Shown here piece after piece: positions 17,501 to 25,424 of a stretch of DNA of 64,000 bases. Each line of letters begins with the position of its first letter. The stretch's first letter is position 1. The stretch comes from Bacteroidota bacterium (GTDB lineage: Bacteria > Bacteroidota > Bacteroidia > Flavobacteriales > Flavobacteriaceae): positions 186,001-250,000 of the forward strand of contig JAEWHE010000014.1 of assembly GCA_023387965.1 (NCBI GenBank), given 5' to 3'. Both the position numbers and the translations under genes were made by a program. The notes beneath the pieces were generated by a model. That model was not told the DNA's origin. It did no database searches and saw nothing but the letters and a program-made list of their open reading frames with translations.

Positions 17501-17798
17501 GGGTTGGGACCCAAAAGAAACTTGGGCTTTAATCAGCATTATGGTTTATGCTTTTGTCATCCACGCCAGATTAGTTCCCGGATTAAAAGGAAAATGGATT
17601 TTCAACGTGTTTAGTGTTTTCGCTTTCTATTCGATTATGATGACGTATTTTGGGGTGAATTTTTACCTTTCCGGTTTGCATTCCTACGCAACGGGTGACA
17701 AAGTCGTGACACCAAATTTTGTGTTCGTTTCCGTTGGAGTCTTGATTGTCATTTCAATTTTAGCGTATTTCAAACAAAAAAAATATTTAAAGAATTAA
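14556..17798 (+). CDS. ccsBA: Cytochrome c biogenesis fusion protein CcsB-CcsA (ResB-ResC)
   Basis: A 1080-residue fusion. The N-terminal ResB/CcsB part has three helices before a large periplasmic domain (to about 430) and a fourth helix near 450. The C-terminal CcsA part has about eight helices with the haem-handling WWD region (WANESWGRYWGWDPKETW) near 975-990. Together they move haem across the inner membrane and attach it to apocytochromes in System II. Between them, about 480-520, lies a signal-peptide-like stretch (IITALALFFTMTNFAQ) followed by a histidine-rich run with eight His. ATG 14556 is preferred over the adjacent TTG. Confidence 0.93.
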   Translation: MVNKFLSFIFSTRLMAMLFVAFAVAMAVGTLIENDYNTDTARIWVYNTWWFELIMLIFLVNFLGNIKKYQLHKREKWSTLLLHLAFIFILIGAFVTRYISYEGMMSIAEGETESEFLSSDTYLNVFVDGEYKGEMKRRAEEKKLLMSPVTNNHFAIKDKFAEIPYKIEYKDFIMNAQEVIKQDANGETYLKMVESGGGSRHEHYLKEGDVQNLHNVLFAFNQPTKGAVNITKTGDTYTIETPFAGEFMRMADQMRGTVGKDSVQPLMFRSLYNVGGAQFVFPELAMKGKVTYESNNDYKDKITDDVLIVTVESEGLKKEVALVGSRGKVGMPQSFKLGNLEYTLFYGSKAYELPFKIKLNDFIADKYPGSMQSFSAFKSKISIQDEKPFDYEIFMNNVLDHKGYRLFQASYEYTDDHKRQMIEPDITVLSVNKDFWGTWITYIGYFLLYIGLMAILFDKNSRFGYVTKQLDKLKKKKDKKSAKAIITALALFFTMTNFAQDNHDHNHNHDHDHQEETHQHSPQTKFQEPTEKQIDSLLAILAVDAKHAEKFGRLVIQDEKGRMKPVNTFSSELLRKVSKSDHYKGYNSDQVFLSMTQYPQVWFSVPFVYLKKHNDSLHKILGVELKSDHVPFRSFFDNEGNYKLSPYLEEAYKAAIPNKYQTEFMDADKKVMLLGSALSGKILRVFPIPFDKGNKWISPLELGETEMTGIDSTFTRNAIPAYLGYLIQARTTGGYKQADDMVNSIELFQKKYGNEVRPSDERINSEILYNKYDIFKRLFYLYMTAGLFMLLFTIMKIFYNNKFINYTVKFFHILIGFFFVLHTVGLIARWYISGHAPWSDAYESMIYVGWATMFFGLAFGRKSELTVASTAFVASMILMIAHWNWMDPAIANLQPVLNSYWLMIHVAVIVGSYGPFTLGMILALVSLILMIFANEKNAKKLDLSIREITYITELSITVGLVMLTIGNFLGGQWANESWGRYWGWDPKETWALISIMVYAFVIHARLVPGLKGKWIFNVFSVFAFYSIMMTYFGVNFYLSGLHSYATGDKVVTPNFVFVSVGVLIVISILAYFKQKKYLKN

Positions 17799-17802
17799 AA
17801 CG

Positions 17803-17832
17803 AAGCCTGCGATTTTGCGGGCTTTTTTTTTA
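17803..17832 (+). terminator. Terminator of ccsBA
   Basis: AAGCCTGC pairs with GCGGGCTT (one G-T pair) around GATTTT and is followed by a run of T. Confidence 0.85.
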
Positions 17833-17887
17833 ACAATACTTTCGCCTGAAGTTTTTCGGCAAAATAATATCTTTATCAAAAATTATT

Positions 17888-18478
17888 ATGAAAAAATTAC
17901 TCGCAATTGTCATTTTAGGAAGTTGTTTCGCCTGTCAGCAAAATCAAGCGCAACACAAAAATACCAAAGCAGTTACTCAAAAAAACAATACCATGAACAC
18001 ACAATCCATTCACCAATTTAAAGTAAAAGATTTAGAAGGAAACGAATTCGATTTTTCTTCGTTAAAAGGAAAAAAAGTACTCGTAGTCAATACCGCTTCA
18101 AAATGTGGATTAACGCCACAATACAAAGATTTACAAGCAATTTACGATGAATATCAAAACAAAAATTTTGTAATCGTAGGTTTTCCAGCCAATAATTTTG
18201 CAGCGCAAGAACCCGGAACCAACGCTGAAATCGGGGAATTTTGCCAACGCAATTACGGTGTTAGTTTCCCAATGATGGAAAAAATTTCCGTGAAAGGCGA
18301 TGACATGCATCCGCTGTATCAGTTTCTGACACAAAAGTCAAAAAATGGCGTGCAAGATTCTGACGTAGAATGGAATTTCCAAAAATATTTACTCAATGAA
18401 AACGGCGAATTAGTAAAAGTAATTTCGCCAAGAACATTGCCAACAGATCCCGAAATTGTGGATTGGATTAAATCCTAA
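17888..18478 (+). CDS. Glutathione peroxidase-family thiol peroxidase
   Basis: The 196-residue protein has a short hydrophobic N-terminus with lipobox-like cysteines (GSC13 or FAC16), so it is probably an envelope lipoprotein. The GPx fold follows: VVNTASKCGLTPQY with the peroxidatic Cys73 in place of selenocysteine, then GFPANNFAAQEPG and EWNFQKYLL (Gln and Trp of the active site are present). It reduces peroxides, most likely with thioredoxin rather than glutathione as donor in this family. Monocistronic. Confidence 0.92.
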   Translation: MKKLLAIVILGSCFACQQNQAQHKNTKAVTQKNNTMNTQSIHQFKVKDLEGNEFDFSSLKGKKVLVVNTASKCGLTPQYKDLQAIYDEYQNKNFVIVGFPANNFAAQEPGTNAEIGEFCQRNYGVSFPMMEKISVKGDDMHPLYQFLTQKSKNGVQDSDVEWNFQKYLLNENGELVKVISPRTLPTDPEIVDWIKS

Positions 18479-18486
18479 AAAAATAA

Positions 18487-18975
18487 TTAGGCAAGGTCTA
18501 AAACCATAAATTGCAGGTCGAGCCAACGGTTAAATTTGAATCCGGTTTCTTTCAAGATTCCGGATTTTTTAAATCCAAATTTTTCGTGAAAGGCAATGCT
18601 ACTCTGGTTTTCGGCGTCAATGCAGCCAATCATTCGGTGTAAATTTTTTGCTTTCGCAAAAGTGATTAAAGTTTCTAAAAGTTGTTTTCCAATTCCCCGT
18701 CCGGAAAATTCCATATTTACGTAAACCGAATGTTCCACTGTAAACCGAAACCCAGATTTCGCCCGAAATGTTCCATAAGTGGCAAAACCAATAACTTTTT
18801 CATCCAAAAGCGCTACAAAAACGGGAAAATTCTGTTGTTTTTTTTCTTCAAACCAGTTCAATTGCATTTCAAGCGTTCGCGGTTCTTCATCATAAATCGA
18901 TGTAGAATGAGCAATTTCATAATTTACAATTTCTAAAATTGATGGTAAATCATCAGCGGTTGCTTCTCGAATCAT
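18487..18975 (-). CDS. GNAT N-acetyltransferase, phosphinothricin-acetyltransferase-like
   Basis: A 162-residue GNAT enzyme: MIREATADDLPSILEI at the N-terminus, the acetyl-CoA pyrophosphate loop GRGIGKQLLETL (motif A), and a C-terminal GFKKSGILKETGFKFNRW region typical of the Pat/MnaT subfamily, which acetylates the amino group of small molecules such as methionine sulfoximine. The exact substrate is unknown. A TTG start at 18999 is possible, but ATG 18975 begins exactly at the conserved motif. It converges on the peroxidase gene with only 8 bases between. Confidence 0.88.
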   Translation of the reverse strand: MIREATADDLPSILEIVNYEIAHSTSIYDEEPRTLEMQLNWFEEKKQQNFPVFVALLDEKVIGFATYGTFRAKSGFRFTVEHSVYVNMEFSGRGIGKQLLETLITFAKAKNLHRMIGCIDAENQSSIAFHEKFGFKKSGILKETGFKFNRWLDLQFMVLDLA

Positions 18976-19044
18976 GGTTAGCGAAAAATTTAATTTCAAA
19001 GATAGAAATTATGCCTAAATTTTCGCTGAAGCCTTGTTAATTTG

Positions 19045-19052
19045 TACATTTG
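19045..19052 (+). promoter_or_regulatory. -7 box upstream of menD
   Basis: TACATTTG matches TAnnTTTG; the ATG follows 19 bases downstream. No clear -33 box. Confidence 0.55.
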
Positions 19053-19070
19053 TTATCTATAAATATCACG

Positions 19071-20723
19071 ATGATTTACCCTAAAAAACCTTTGGCACAA
19101 AGCATTTTAAGCATTTGCAAAGCCAAAGGCATCTCACAAATAATTATTTCTCCAGGCTCGCGAAATGCACCATTGACGATTGGTTTTGCTAATGACAATT
19201 TTTTCAAAACTTATAGCATTGCTGATGAACGTTGTGCCGCATTTTTCGCTATGGGAATTGCCCAACAAACCCAGCAACCAACGGCTTTGGTTTGTACTTC
19301 GGGTTCGGCATTGTTAAATTATTATCCGGCTGTTGCCGAAGCATTTTACAGTCAAATTCCGCTCATTGTAATTTCTGCGGATCGTCCAACCGAAAAAATT
19401 GATATTGGCGACGGCCAAACCATCCGTCAACGAAATGTTTTTGAAAATCATATCATTTTCAATGCCAATTTAACCGAAGAAGCTTCGTCTGAAAATGATG
19501 CGAAAATTCAAGAAGCGATTCATCTTTCTAAAATAAAAAAAGGTCCGGTTCATATCAACGTTCCGTTTGAGGAGCCGTTGTATGAAACCGTTTCAGAGTT
19601 ATATATTGCACCAAAATTTGTAGATTTTGAAGAAAAAAAATCTCCGGAAATTTCCCTCGAAAATTTTGCTGAACAATGGAATCAAGCCACGCAAAAGTTG
19701 ATTTTGGTAGGTGTGAATAATCCGGAAACAATCGACCAAAAATGGCTCGAAATTTTGGCAAATGATCCGTCAGTTGTGGTGATGACCGAAACAACTTCGA
19801 ATCTTCACCATCCAAGATTTGTAAATAATATTGACACGATTATCACACCTTTTTCTAATGAAGATTTTAAAAATTTTCAACCCGAAATTCTCCTTACTTT
19901 CGGCGGAATGATTGTGTCGAAAAGAATCAAGGCGTTCTTGCGCAAATACAAACCTTGCCAACATTGGCATGTGGACACATTACGAGCTTACGATACTTTT
20001 GGCGCGTTAACTAAACATCTTGAAGTTGAACCCAATTTATTTTTGGAAAATTTTTTACAGAAAATTCAGCCTACAGAATCTGATTTCAACCAAAAAATGC
20101 AAACGTTGAAGGCGTTTCGAAAAGAAAAACACGACGCGTATTTAAAGGAAATTCCGTATTGTGATTTTAAAGTTTTTGACGAAGTTTTATCATCGTTACC
20201 GAAGGATTCTATGTTGCAAATTGGCAATAGTTCTGCCATTCGATATGCACAATTAATCGACATTCATCCGGAAATTGAGGTTTTCTGCAACCGTGGCACC
20301 AGCGGTATTGACGGAAGCACTTCAACGGCAATTGGCGCTTCATTATTTGGCAAAAAAAATAATTTTGTCATCACGGGCGACATCAGTTTTTTTTATGATA
20401 GCAACGCACTTTGGAACCAATATATTCCCGAAAATTTTAAAATAATCGTGGTGAATAATGGAGGAGGAGGAATTTTTAGGATTTTGCCAGGTCACGATGA
20501 AACGCCGGTTTTTAATACTTTTTTTGAAACTTCGCATTCACTTTCGGCGAAACATTTGGCAGAAATGTTCGGCTTTAAATATTTCTCTGTGGATAATGAA
20601 AATGATTTAAGTGTCGAATTGTCAGCGTTTTATGATTCGGATAAAAAATCGATTCTTGAAATTTTTACGCCAACAACTGTAAATGACCAAGTGTTGTTAC
20701 AGTATTTCAAAGCGTTAAGCTAA
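19071..20723 (+). CDS. menD: SEPHCHC synthase MenD
   Basis: A 550-residue thiamine-diphosphate enzyme that joins isochorismate and 2-oxoglutarate in menaquinone synthesis. The N-terminal pyrimidine-binding domain has ISPGSRNAPL and CTSGSALLNYYPAVAEA. The C-terminal diphosphate-binding motif is GDISFFYDSNALWNQ with IVVNNGGGGIF. The frame extends upstream to a TTG at 19050, which would fall inside the -7 box, so ATG 19071 is used. It begins the menaquinone region that continues to menC at 31 kb. Confidence 0.95.
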   Translation: MIYPKKPLAQSILSICKAKGISQIIISPGSRNAPLTIGFANDNFFKTYSIADERCAAFFAMGIAQQTQQPTALVCTSGSALLNYYPAVAEAFYSQIPLIVISADRPTEKIDIGDGQTIRQRNVFENHIIFNANLTEEASSENDAKIQEAIHLSKIKKGPVHINVPFEEPLYETVSELYIAPKFVDFEEKKSPEISLENFAEQWNQATQKLILVGVNNPETIDQKWLEILANDPSVVVMTETTSNLHHPRFVNNIDTIITPFSNEDFKNFQPEILLTFGGMIVSKRIKAFLRKYKPCQHWHVDTLRAYDTFGALTKHLEVEPNLFLENFLQKIQPTESDFNQKMQTLKAFRKEKHDAYLKEIPYCDFKVFDEVLSSLPKDSMLQIGNSSAIRYAQLIDIHPEIEVFCNRGTSGIDGSTSTAIGASLFGKKNNFVITGDISFFYDSNALWNQYIPENFKIIVVNNGGGGIFRILPGHDETPVFNTFFETSHSLSAKHLAEMFGFKYFSVDNENDLSVELSAFYDSDKKSILEIFTPTTVNDQVLLQYFKALS

Positions 20724-20733
20724 AATTTGTTTG

Positions 20734-20741
20734 TAACTTTG
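20734..20741 (+). promoter_or_regulatory. -7 box upstream of the CvfB-like gene
   Basis: TAACTTTG matches TAnnTTTG, 20 bases before the ATG and directly after menD. No strong -33 match. Confidence 0.55.
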
Positions 20742-20761
20742 CCAAAATAAAAACCGTTCAG

Positions 20762-21598
20762 ATGATTGAAATAGGAAAATTCAATTTGCTAAAAATTGAC
20801 CGCGATACTCAAGTGGGATTGTATTTAACCGATGGGGAAAAAGATGTGCTTTTGCCCAATAAATATGTACCAAAACAGTTTGAATTTGGTCAAGAAGTTG
20901 AAGTGTTTGTGTATTTGGATCACGAAGAACGACCTGTGGCAACCACGTTAGAACCTGCGATTATTTTGCATGAATTTGCACTTTTACGTGTTAATCATGT
21001 GAACAATGTAGGTGCTTTTTTAGATTGGGGTTTGGAAAAAGATTTGTTTGTTCCGTTTAAAGAGCAAGCCCGTCCGATGGAAGTTGGAAAACGATATTTG
21101 GTATATCTTTATTTGGACGAAAAAACCAATCGTTTGACGGCTTCAAGCAAAACCAATCAGTTTTTAGATAACGAAAATCTTACCGTTCAAGAAGGAGACG
21201 AGGCCGATTTAATTGTATCGCATATTACGGATTTGGGAATAAATGTCATTGTTAATGAAAAACACAAAGGTCTGATTCATAAAAGCGATAGTTTTTACGA
21301 TGATATCCGTCCGGGAGATCGATTTGTAGGTTATATCAAAAAAATTCGTCCGGATCATAAAATTGACGTGGCAATTGAGGCGATTGGTTACGAAAAAGTA
21401 GAACCAAATGCTCAGAAAATTTTAGACGAGTTGCATGCCACACGCGGATTTCTTCGCCTAAATGATAACAGCCATCCCGAAGATATCAAGCAGGTTTTAC
21501 AAATGAGTAAAAAAACATTTAAGAAAGCAGTAGGCTCTCTTTACAAACAAAAATTAATCGAGATAAAAGACGATGGCATTTATCTTGTAAAAGACTAA
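20762..21598 (+). CDS. S1-like RNA-binding protein, CvfB family
   Basis: The 278-residue protein consists of successive S1/OB-type beta domains (about 1-65; 70-135, with VNNVGAFLDWGLEKDLFVPF; 145-215, with GINVIVNEKHKGLIHKSD) and a C-terminal winged-helix region (about 220-278, with KKTFKKAVGSLYKQKLI). This is the CvfB/YitL architecture; members bind RNA and affect virulence-factor expression in Staphylococcus, but the role here is unknown. Located between menD and a toxin-antitoxin remnant, followed by a terminator. Confidence 0.9.
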   Translation: MIEIGKFNLLKIDRDTQVGLYLTDGEKDVLLPNKYVPKQFEFGQEVEVFVYLDHEERPVATTLEPAIILHEFALLRVNHVNNVGAFLDWGLEKDLFVPFKEQARPMEVGKRYLVYLYLDEKTNRLTASSKTNQFLDNENLTVQEGDEADLIVSHITDLGINVIVNEKHKGLIHKSDSFYDDIRPGDRFVGYIKKIRPDHKIDVAIEAIGYEKVEPNAQKILDELHATRGFLRLNDNSHPEDIKQVLQMSKKTFKKAVGSLYKQKLIEIKDDGIYLVKD

Positions 21599-21604
21599 AA
21601 ACGT

Positions 21605-21634
21605 AATCCGAGGCTTGAGCTTCGGATTTTTTTT
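21605..21634 (+). terminator. Terminator of the CvfB-like gene
   Basis: AATCCGAGGC and GCTTCGGATT form a 10-bp stem with one G-T pair around TTGA, followed by T8. Confidence 0.85.
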
Positions 21635-21675
21635 GGGATATTAATTTCATATCCTATTAATTTTCAAAAATGAAA

Positions 21676-21707
21676 TTTGTAAAATTGTAACTTTTAAATT
21701 ACATTTG
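21676..21707 (+). promoter_or_regulatory. Promoter of the toxin-antitoxin locus with adjacent palindrome
   Basis: TTTG at 21676-21679, 20 bases, TACATTTG at 21700-21707. The GTG start lies at 21712, so the mRNA would have almost no leader. Just upstream, GGATAT and ATATCC (21636-21654) form an inverted repeat around a 7-base centre that could be an antitoxin operator (inference). Confidence 0.65.
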
Positions 21708-21711
21708 TTTT

Positions 21712-22067
21712 GTGAAAGTAAGAGAAGTAATCGCCTTTAAAACGTATTTTGAGGATTTTCTTTTGAAGCAGCCAAAGAAAGTCCAAGATAAGATTTTTAA
21801 AATAATTGAAGCAATTGAAACGCTTGAACGTGTTCCTTCAAACTATTTGAAGCATTTAACGGGAACTCCTGGATTATATGAAGCACGAATTCAATTGGGT
21901 TCAAATATTTGGAGAGTATTTTGCTTTTTTTTGACGGCGAAAAGTTAGTCATATTGTTGAATGGATTTCAAAAGAAAACTCAAAAAACACCTAAAAATGA
22001 AATCGAAAAAGCGCTGAAAATCATGGCTGAATATTACGAACAAAAATTTAAAGACAATGGAAACTAA
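21712..22067 (+). pseudogene. HigB/RelE-type toxin gene with a frameshift at a T8 run
   Basis: The frame from GTG 21712 gives a RelE/ParE-superfamily N-terminus (VREVIAFKTYFEDFLLKQ, then LTGTPGLYEARIQLGSNIWRVFC) but ends at 21948 after 78 residues. In another frame, directly after TTTTTTTT at 21925-21932, the missing half continues as DGEKLVILLNGFQKKTQKTP to a stop at 22065-22067, overlapping the antitoxin start by 11 bases. One added or two removed T would restore a ~117-residue toxin. It may be a disabled gene, a slippage-controlled gene or a sequencing error at the homopolymer. Confidence 0.85.
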
Positions 22068-22347
22068 AAGCTGGAAAAATATAAAAGACGAGGTTTACGG
22101 GAAAGTTGGGGCTGAACGAAGAGACGAACTTGAAAGAGATTTTGAAAGCTTTAAAATAGGTTTGCTTTTAAAAAAAGCCCGTGAAGAAAAAAAGCTGACA
22201 CAATCAGAACTGGCCGAACTCGTAGATAAAAAACGAGAATACATCTCGAGAGTTGAAAACAACGGGAGTAATTTGACCTTAAAAACTTTATTCGATATCG
22301 TTGAGAAAGGTTTAGGTGGAAAAGTAAAAATTTCAATAGAACTTTAG
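22057..22347 (+). CDS. HigA-type antitoxin, XRE-family HTH
   Basis: The 96-residue protein has an acidic N-terminal part (about 1-35) and a C-terminal Cro/C1-type helix-turn-helix (KKAREEKKLTQSELAEL, then KREYISRVENNGSNLTL). The gene order toxin then antitoxin, with overlapping ends, is the HigBA arrangement in which the antitoxin binds the toxin and represses the shared promoter. The antitoxin frame is intact although the toxin frame is broken. Confidence 0.9.
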   Translation: METKSWKNIKDEVYGKVGAERRDELERDFESFKIGLLLKKAREEKKLTQSELAELVDKKREYISRVENNGSNLTLKTLFDIVEKGLGGKVKISIEL

Positions 22348-22378
22348 CTTTACGCCACTTGTAACATCGTAAGAATTG

Positions 22379-22807
22379 CTACTTCACCTCAATATGCGAA
22401 TTTACTGCTAACAACGATTCGATAAACGCTTCTTTATTTTTTGGCGAAATATAAATATTGTCATATTTGCTGTAATAAATAATCAAACCTTTGGTCCCTA
22501 AAGCTGGTTTCAAGGTTGTTCCTACAAAAAGACCTTCGTGGTTCGTAATTTTTGTAATTCTAAAAATATCAATCTTCCCGCGAATTGGTCCTGAATAATA
22601 ATGCAAAAAAGATCCTTTGATTTTATATTTTGTATCCAATAAAATCCAGATTAACAAAACTGCGGTTGCCAAACAAATTATCAGCGGAACAATCATATCG
22701 AGCTGATCGTTTGGCGTGAAAAACGGAGTAGAAATCAGGAAAATTACCGTTACCCACAAGAAGATACTTGTTGGTAAATATTTATCGGATTGAAAGGTTT
22801 TTTGCAT
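22379..22807 (-). CDS. PH-domain membrane protein (bPH type)
   Basis: The 142-residue protein has two N-terminal membrane helices (about 14-30 and 38-58) followed by a compact beta domain (KYKIKGSFLHYYSGPIRGKIDIFRITKI, then YDNIYISPKNKEAF). This matches small bacterial PH-like proteins. ATG 22807 is used instead of the upstream TTG. Its function is unknown. It lies beyond the terminator of the peptidase gene on the same strand, so it may have little or separate expression. Confidence 0.78.
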   Translation of the reverse strand: MQKTFQSDKYLPTSIFLWVTVIFLISTPFFTPNDQLDMIVPLIICLATAVLLIWILLDTKYKIKGSFLHYYSGPIRGKIDIFRITKITNHEGLFVGTTLKPALGTKGLIIYYSKYDNIYISPKNKEAFIESLLAVNSHIEVK

Positions 22808-22830
22808 GTTCAAATTTATATAAAAAATAA

Positions 22831-22855
22831 AAATCGGGAAACATTTTCCCGATTT
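22831..22855 (-). terminator. Terminator after the papain-family peptidase
   Basis: AAATCGGGAAA and TTTCCCGATTT form a perfect 11-bp stem with a 3-base loop; both flanks are A/T-rich so it can work in either direction, and it lies just after the stop of the minus-strand peptidase. Confidence 0.85.
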
Positions 22856-22861
22856 TTGCTT

Positions 22862-23974
22862 TTAAAGGTCTAAAGATTTTTTGGTTTTGCTCAAAAGCGC
22901 ATCTTCGTGAACTAAAACCGAAATCGCTTTGAGTTTTAAATACGGAACGCTCATGTAAACAAAACCTTCGTTGCCTACATTTTTGCTTCCCCAAGAATTT
23001 TTTACTTTGTAATACATATTGCCTTTTTGATCTTTTACTTTTCCCACAATATGCATCAAATGATCGTCAGTAGTATTGAAATTTTCAAATTCTTGCTGGC
23101 GAAATTCTTGTGTAATTTTTTTCTCAGGTTTGATTTCAGTCAAAATTGTTTTTTCATCCGAAACATTTTCCGGAATCACCGCAATTCCTTCTCTTCCGGA
23201 AAAAGTTTTTTCGCTAACATCTGCATCAAGTGCTAAAGTGTAGCCTTTGTCAAGCGCATTGTCAATGTTTTGCACAAATTCGTCTAATGGCATATTGTAA
23301 AATTTTCCGTAAGAAAAATTGTCCGGAATGTCCAAGATAAATTTCGAATAAAAAGGTTCGTGCGTGAAAGAAGTGATGGTCACATAATCGTCTAAATCTA
23401 ATTTCGTCATTTCCAGAAAACTTTTTGGCGTATATTTTTTTCCTTCAAATTCAAATTCTGTTACATCGCTTCCCATGTATTTGTCCAAAATAGCTGACAC
23501 TTGTTTCTGCCAATTAGCATCTGGTTTTTTCGATGGATCTGCATTTTTTTTCAATAAAACTTCCAATTCTTCCACCATTTTCCCGTGGTCATGTTTTTCA
23601 GCATTTCCCGTTAATCCAGAATAAGCTGTTAATGGAACCAACCCAAAATTTTTCGCACTGTCAATAACATCATGGTTCAAACCGCCTTCGCCAAATTGCG
23701 CTTTGCCTTGTCGCATCACGTAATTCCACGCTTTTTTAGGATAAGTATGGCGAACGTTGTACATTTCGGAGAGGTCAATTTTTTTTCCGCTTGCGCGAAT
23801 AATTTCCGCTTCCAGAAAAGATGTTGACGAAAAACTCCAGCAAGTTCCCGTGCTTCCTTGCGAAATTACAGGCGTACATTCGATGTTTTTAACTGTTTGA
23901 AATTCATACTTTTGAGCCTGAATTCCAAGTGCTACTGACAAAAATGCGATAGAAAATAATTGTTGTTTCTTCAT
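22862..23974 (-). CDS. Papain-like C1 aminopeptidase (bleomycin hydrolase-like), exported
   Basis: The 370-residue protein starts with a signal peptide (MKKQQLFSIAFLSVALGIQA). The catalytic cysteine is Cys45 in QGSTGTCWSFSS, with Gln39 as the oxyanion residue. The catalytic His occurs in TDDHLMHIVG and Asn in KVKNSWG. Peptidase C1B (PepC/bleomycin hydrolase) proteins are normally cytosolic; this version is exported, as in other Bacteroidetes. An open frame extends 26 codons upstream, but the signal peptide fixes ATG 23974. It is divergent from menB. Confidence 0.9.
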   Translation of the reverse strand: MKKQQLFSIAFLSVALGIQAQKYEFQTVKNIECTPVISQGSTGTCWSFSSTSFLEAEIIRASGKKIDLSEMYNVRHTYPKKAWNYVMRQGKAQFGEGGLNHDVIDSAKNFGLVPLTAYSGLTGNAEKHDHGKMVEELEVLLKKNADPSKKPDANWQKQVSAILDKYMGSDVTEFEFEGKKYTPKSFLEMTKLDLDDYVTITSFTHEPFYSKFILDIPDNFSYGKFYNMPLDEFVQNIDNALDKGYTLALDADVSEKTFSGREGIAVIPENVSDEKTILTEIKPEKKITQEFRQQEFENFNTTDDHLMHIVGKVKDQKGNMYYKVKNSWGSKNVGNEGFVYMSVPYLKLKAISVLVHEDALLSKTKKSLDL

Positions 23975-24042
23975 TATAAATTCAAATTGATTGCCGAGAC
24001 TATCTAAAAAATCCCGTATTTTTACGCTAAAATAAGATAAAA

Positions 24043-24882
24043 ATGAGTGCAATAGACTGGAAAACTGTTAAAGATTTCGAAGATATTACCTATAAAAAAT
24101 GCAATGGCGTTGCTAGAATTGCGTTTAACCGTCCGGATGTGAGAAACGCCTTCCGTCCGAAAACTACAAGTGAGTTATACCAAGCGTTTTACGATGCTCA
24201 AGAAGATACTTCAATTGGCGTGATTTTGCTATCTGCTGAAGGTCCATCTTCCAAAGATGGGGTTTATTCTTTTTGCAGCGGAGGCGATCAAAAAGCGAGA
24301 GGACATCAAGGTTACGTTGGCGAAGATGGAATGCATCGCCTTAATATTTTAGAAGTTCAGCGCCTTATTCGTTTTATGCCGAAAGTGGTTATTGCCGTCG
24401 TTCCTGGTTGGGCTGTTGGAGGCGGACATTCGCTTCACGTGGTTTGCGATTTGACTTTGGCAAGTAAAGAACACGCAATTTTTAAACAAACCGATGCCGA
24501 TGTGACTAGTTTTGATGGTGGTTACGGTTCGGCATATTTGGCAAAAATGGTTGGGCAAAAGAAAGCCAGAGAAATTTTCTTTTTAGGAAGAAATTATTCT
24601 GCTCAAGACGCTTTTGAAATGGGAATGGTAAACGCCGTTATTCCACATGCGGAACTTGAAGATACGGCTTATCAATGGGCCCAAGAAATTTTGGAAAAAT
24701 CACCTACTTCTATCAAAATGCTAAAATTTGCCATGAATTTAACTGACGACGGAATGGTTGGTCAACAAGTTTTTGCCGGCGAAGCAACGCGTTTGGCGTA
24801 CATGACAGACGAAGCAAAAGAAGGCCGAAATGCATTTTTGGAAAAAAGAAAACCGAATTTCGAGAAAAAATACATTCCGTAA
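24043..24882 (+). CDS. menB: 1,4-dihydroxy-2-naphthoyl-CoA synthase MenB
   Basis: A 279-residue crotonase-fold enzyme that closes the naphthoquinone ring in menaquinone synthesis. MenB signatures are visible: FNRPDVRNAFRPKT, the oxyanion-hole region YSFCSGGDQKARG, and VPGWAVGGGHSLHVVCDLT followed by FKQTDADVTSFDGGYGSAYLA. Length matches the family. It is followed after 15 bases by two PH-domain genes and menA, suggesting one transcript. Confidence 0.95.
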   Translation: MSAIDWKTVKDFEDITYKKCNGVARIAFNRPDVRNAFRPKTTSELYQAFYDAQEDTSIGVILLSAEGPSSKDGVYSFCSGGDQKARGHQGYVGEDGMHRLNILEVQRLIRFMPKVVIAVVPGWAVGGGHSLHVVCDLTLASKEHAIFKQTDADVTSFDGGYGSAYLAKMVGQKKAREIFFLGRNYSAQDAFEMGMVNAVIPHAELEDTAYQWAQEILEKSPTSIKMLKFAMNLTDDGMVGQQVFAGEATRLAYMTDEAKEGRNAFLEKRKPNFEKKYIP

Positions 24883-24897
24883 ATTACTTTAATCATT

Positions 24898-25419
24898 ATG
24901 GAAGATTTTACAAACGAAACCCTTAATTTAAATAATCTGCCTAAGTTTGAAGAGGTTGTTTATTCCAAATTGCATCCTGCTTACCAAAAAGTGGTGCGGA
25001 TCAACCTGACAATTTTTCAGGTGATTCTTGCCAGCGTTTTTGTGGGTTTGTATTTTTTAGACGAATTTTTTCAGAATCAAACCTTTATCATTATAACGGC
25101 GTGTTCGTGGTTTGGTCTCGGAATTTTTCTGTCGATTTGGTACACAATTGCCATCAAAAATAGAGGTTTTGCCGTTCGGGAAAAAGATATTTTGTACCAA
25201 CATGGCGTTTTATCAACCACCACAACCATCGTTCCTTATAACCGAATCCAACATGTGGCTTTGCACGAAGGCGCGATTGCAAGAATTTTTAAATTGGCAC
25301 AAATCCAGATTTTTACCGCTGGAGGTGCTTCATCCGACTTAAAAATTTCGGGTTTAGATAAAGAAGAAGCCGAAAAAATAAAATCGTTGTTGATGCAACA
25401 AATTCAGCATCACGTTTAA
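24898..25419 (+). CDS. PH-domain membrane protein, YdbS-like
   Basis: The 173-residue protein has two membrane helices (about 35-55 and 60-80) followed by a bPH_2 domain (KNRGFAVREKDILYQHGVLSTT, then VPYNRIQHVALHEGAIARIF). In Bacillus the paired ydbS and ydbT genes have this short-long arrangement. Relatives affect surface properties or bacteriocin tolerance, but the biochemical role is not known. It lies 15 bases after menB and 5 bases before its partner. Confidence 0.88.
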   Translation: MEDFTNETLNLNNLPKFEEVVYSKLHPAYQKVVRINLTIFQVILASVFVGLYFLDEFFQNQTFIIITACSWFGLGIFLSIWYTIAIKNRGFAVREKDILYQHGVLSTTTTIVPYNRIQHVALHEGAIARIFKLAQIQIFTAGGASSDLKISGLDKEEAEKIKSLLMQQIQHHV

Positions 25420-25424
25420 ATTCA

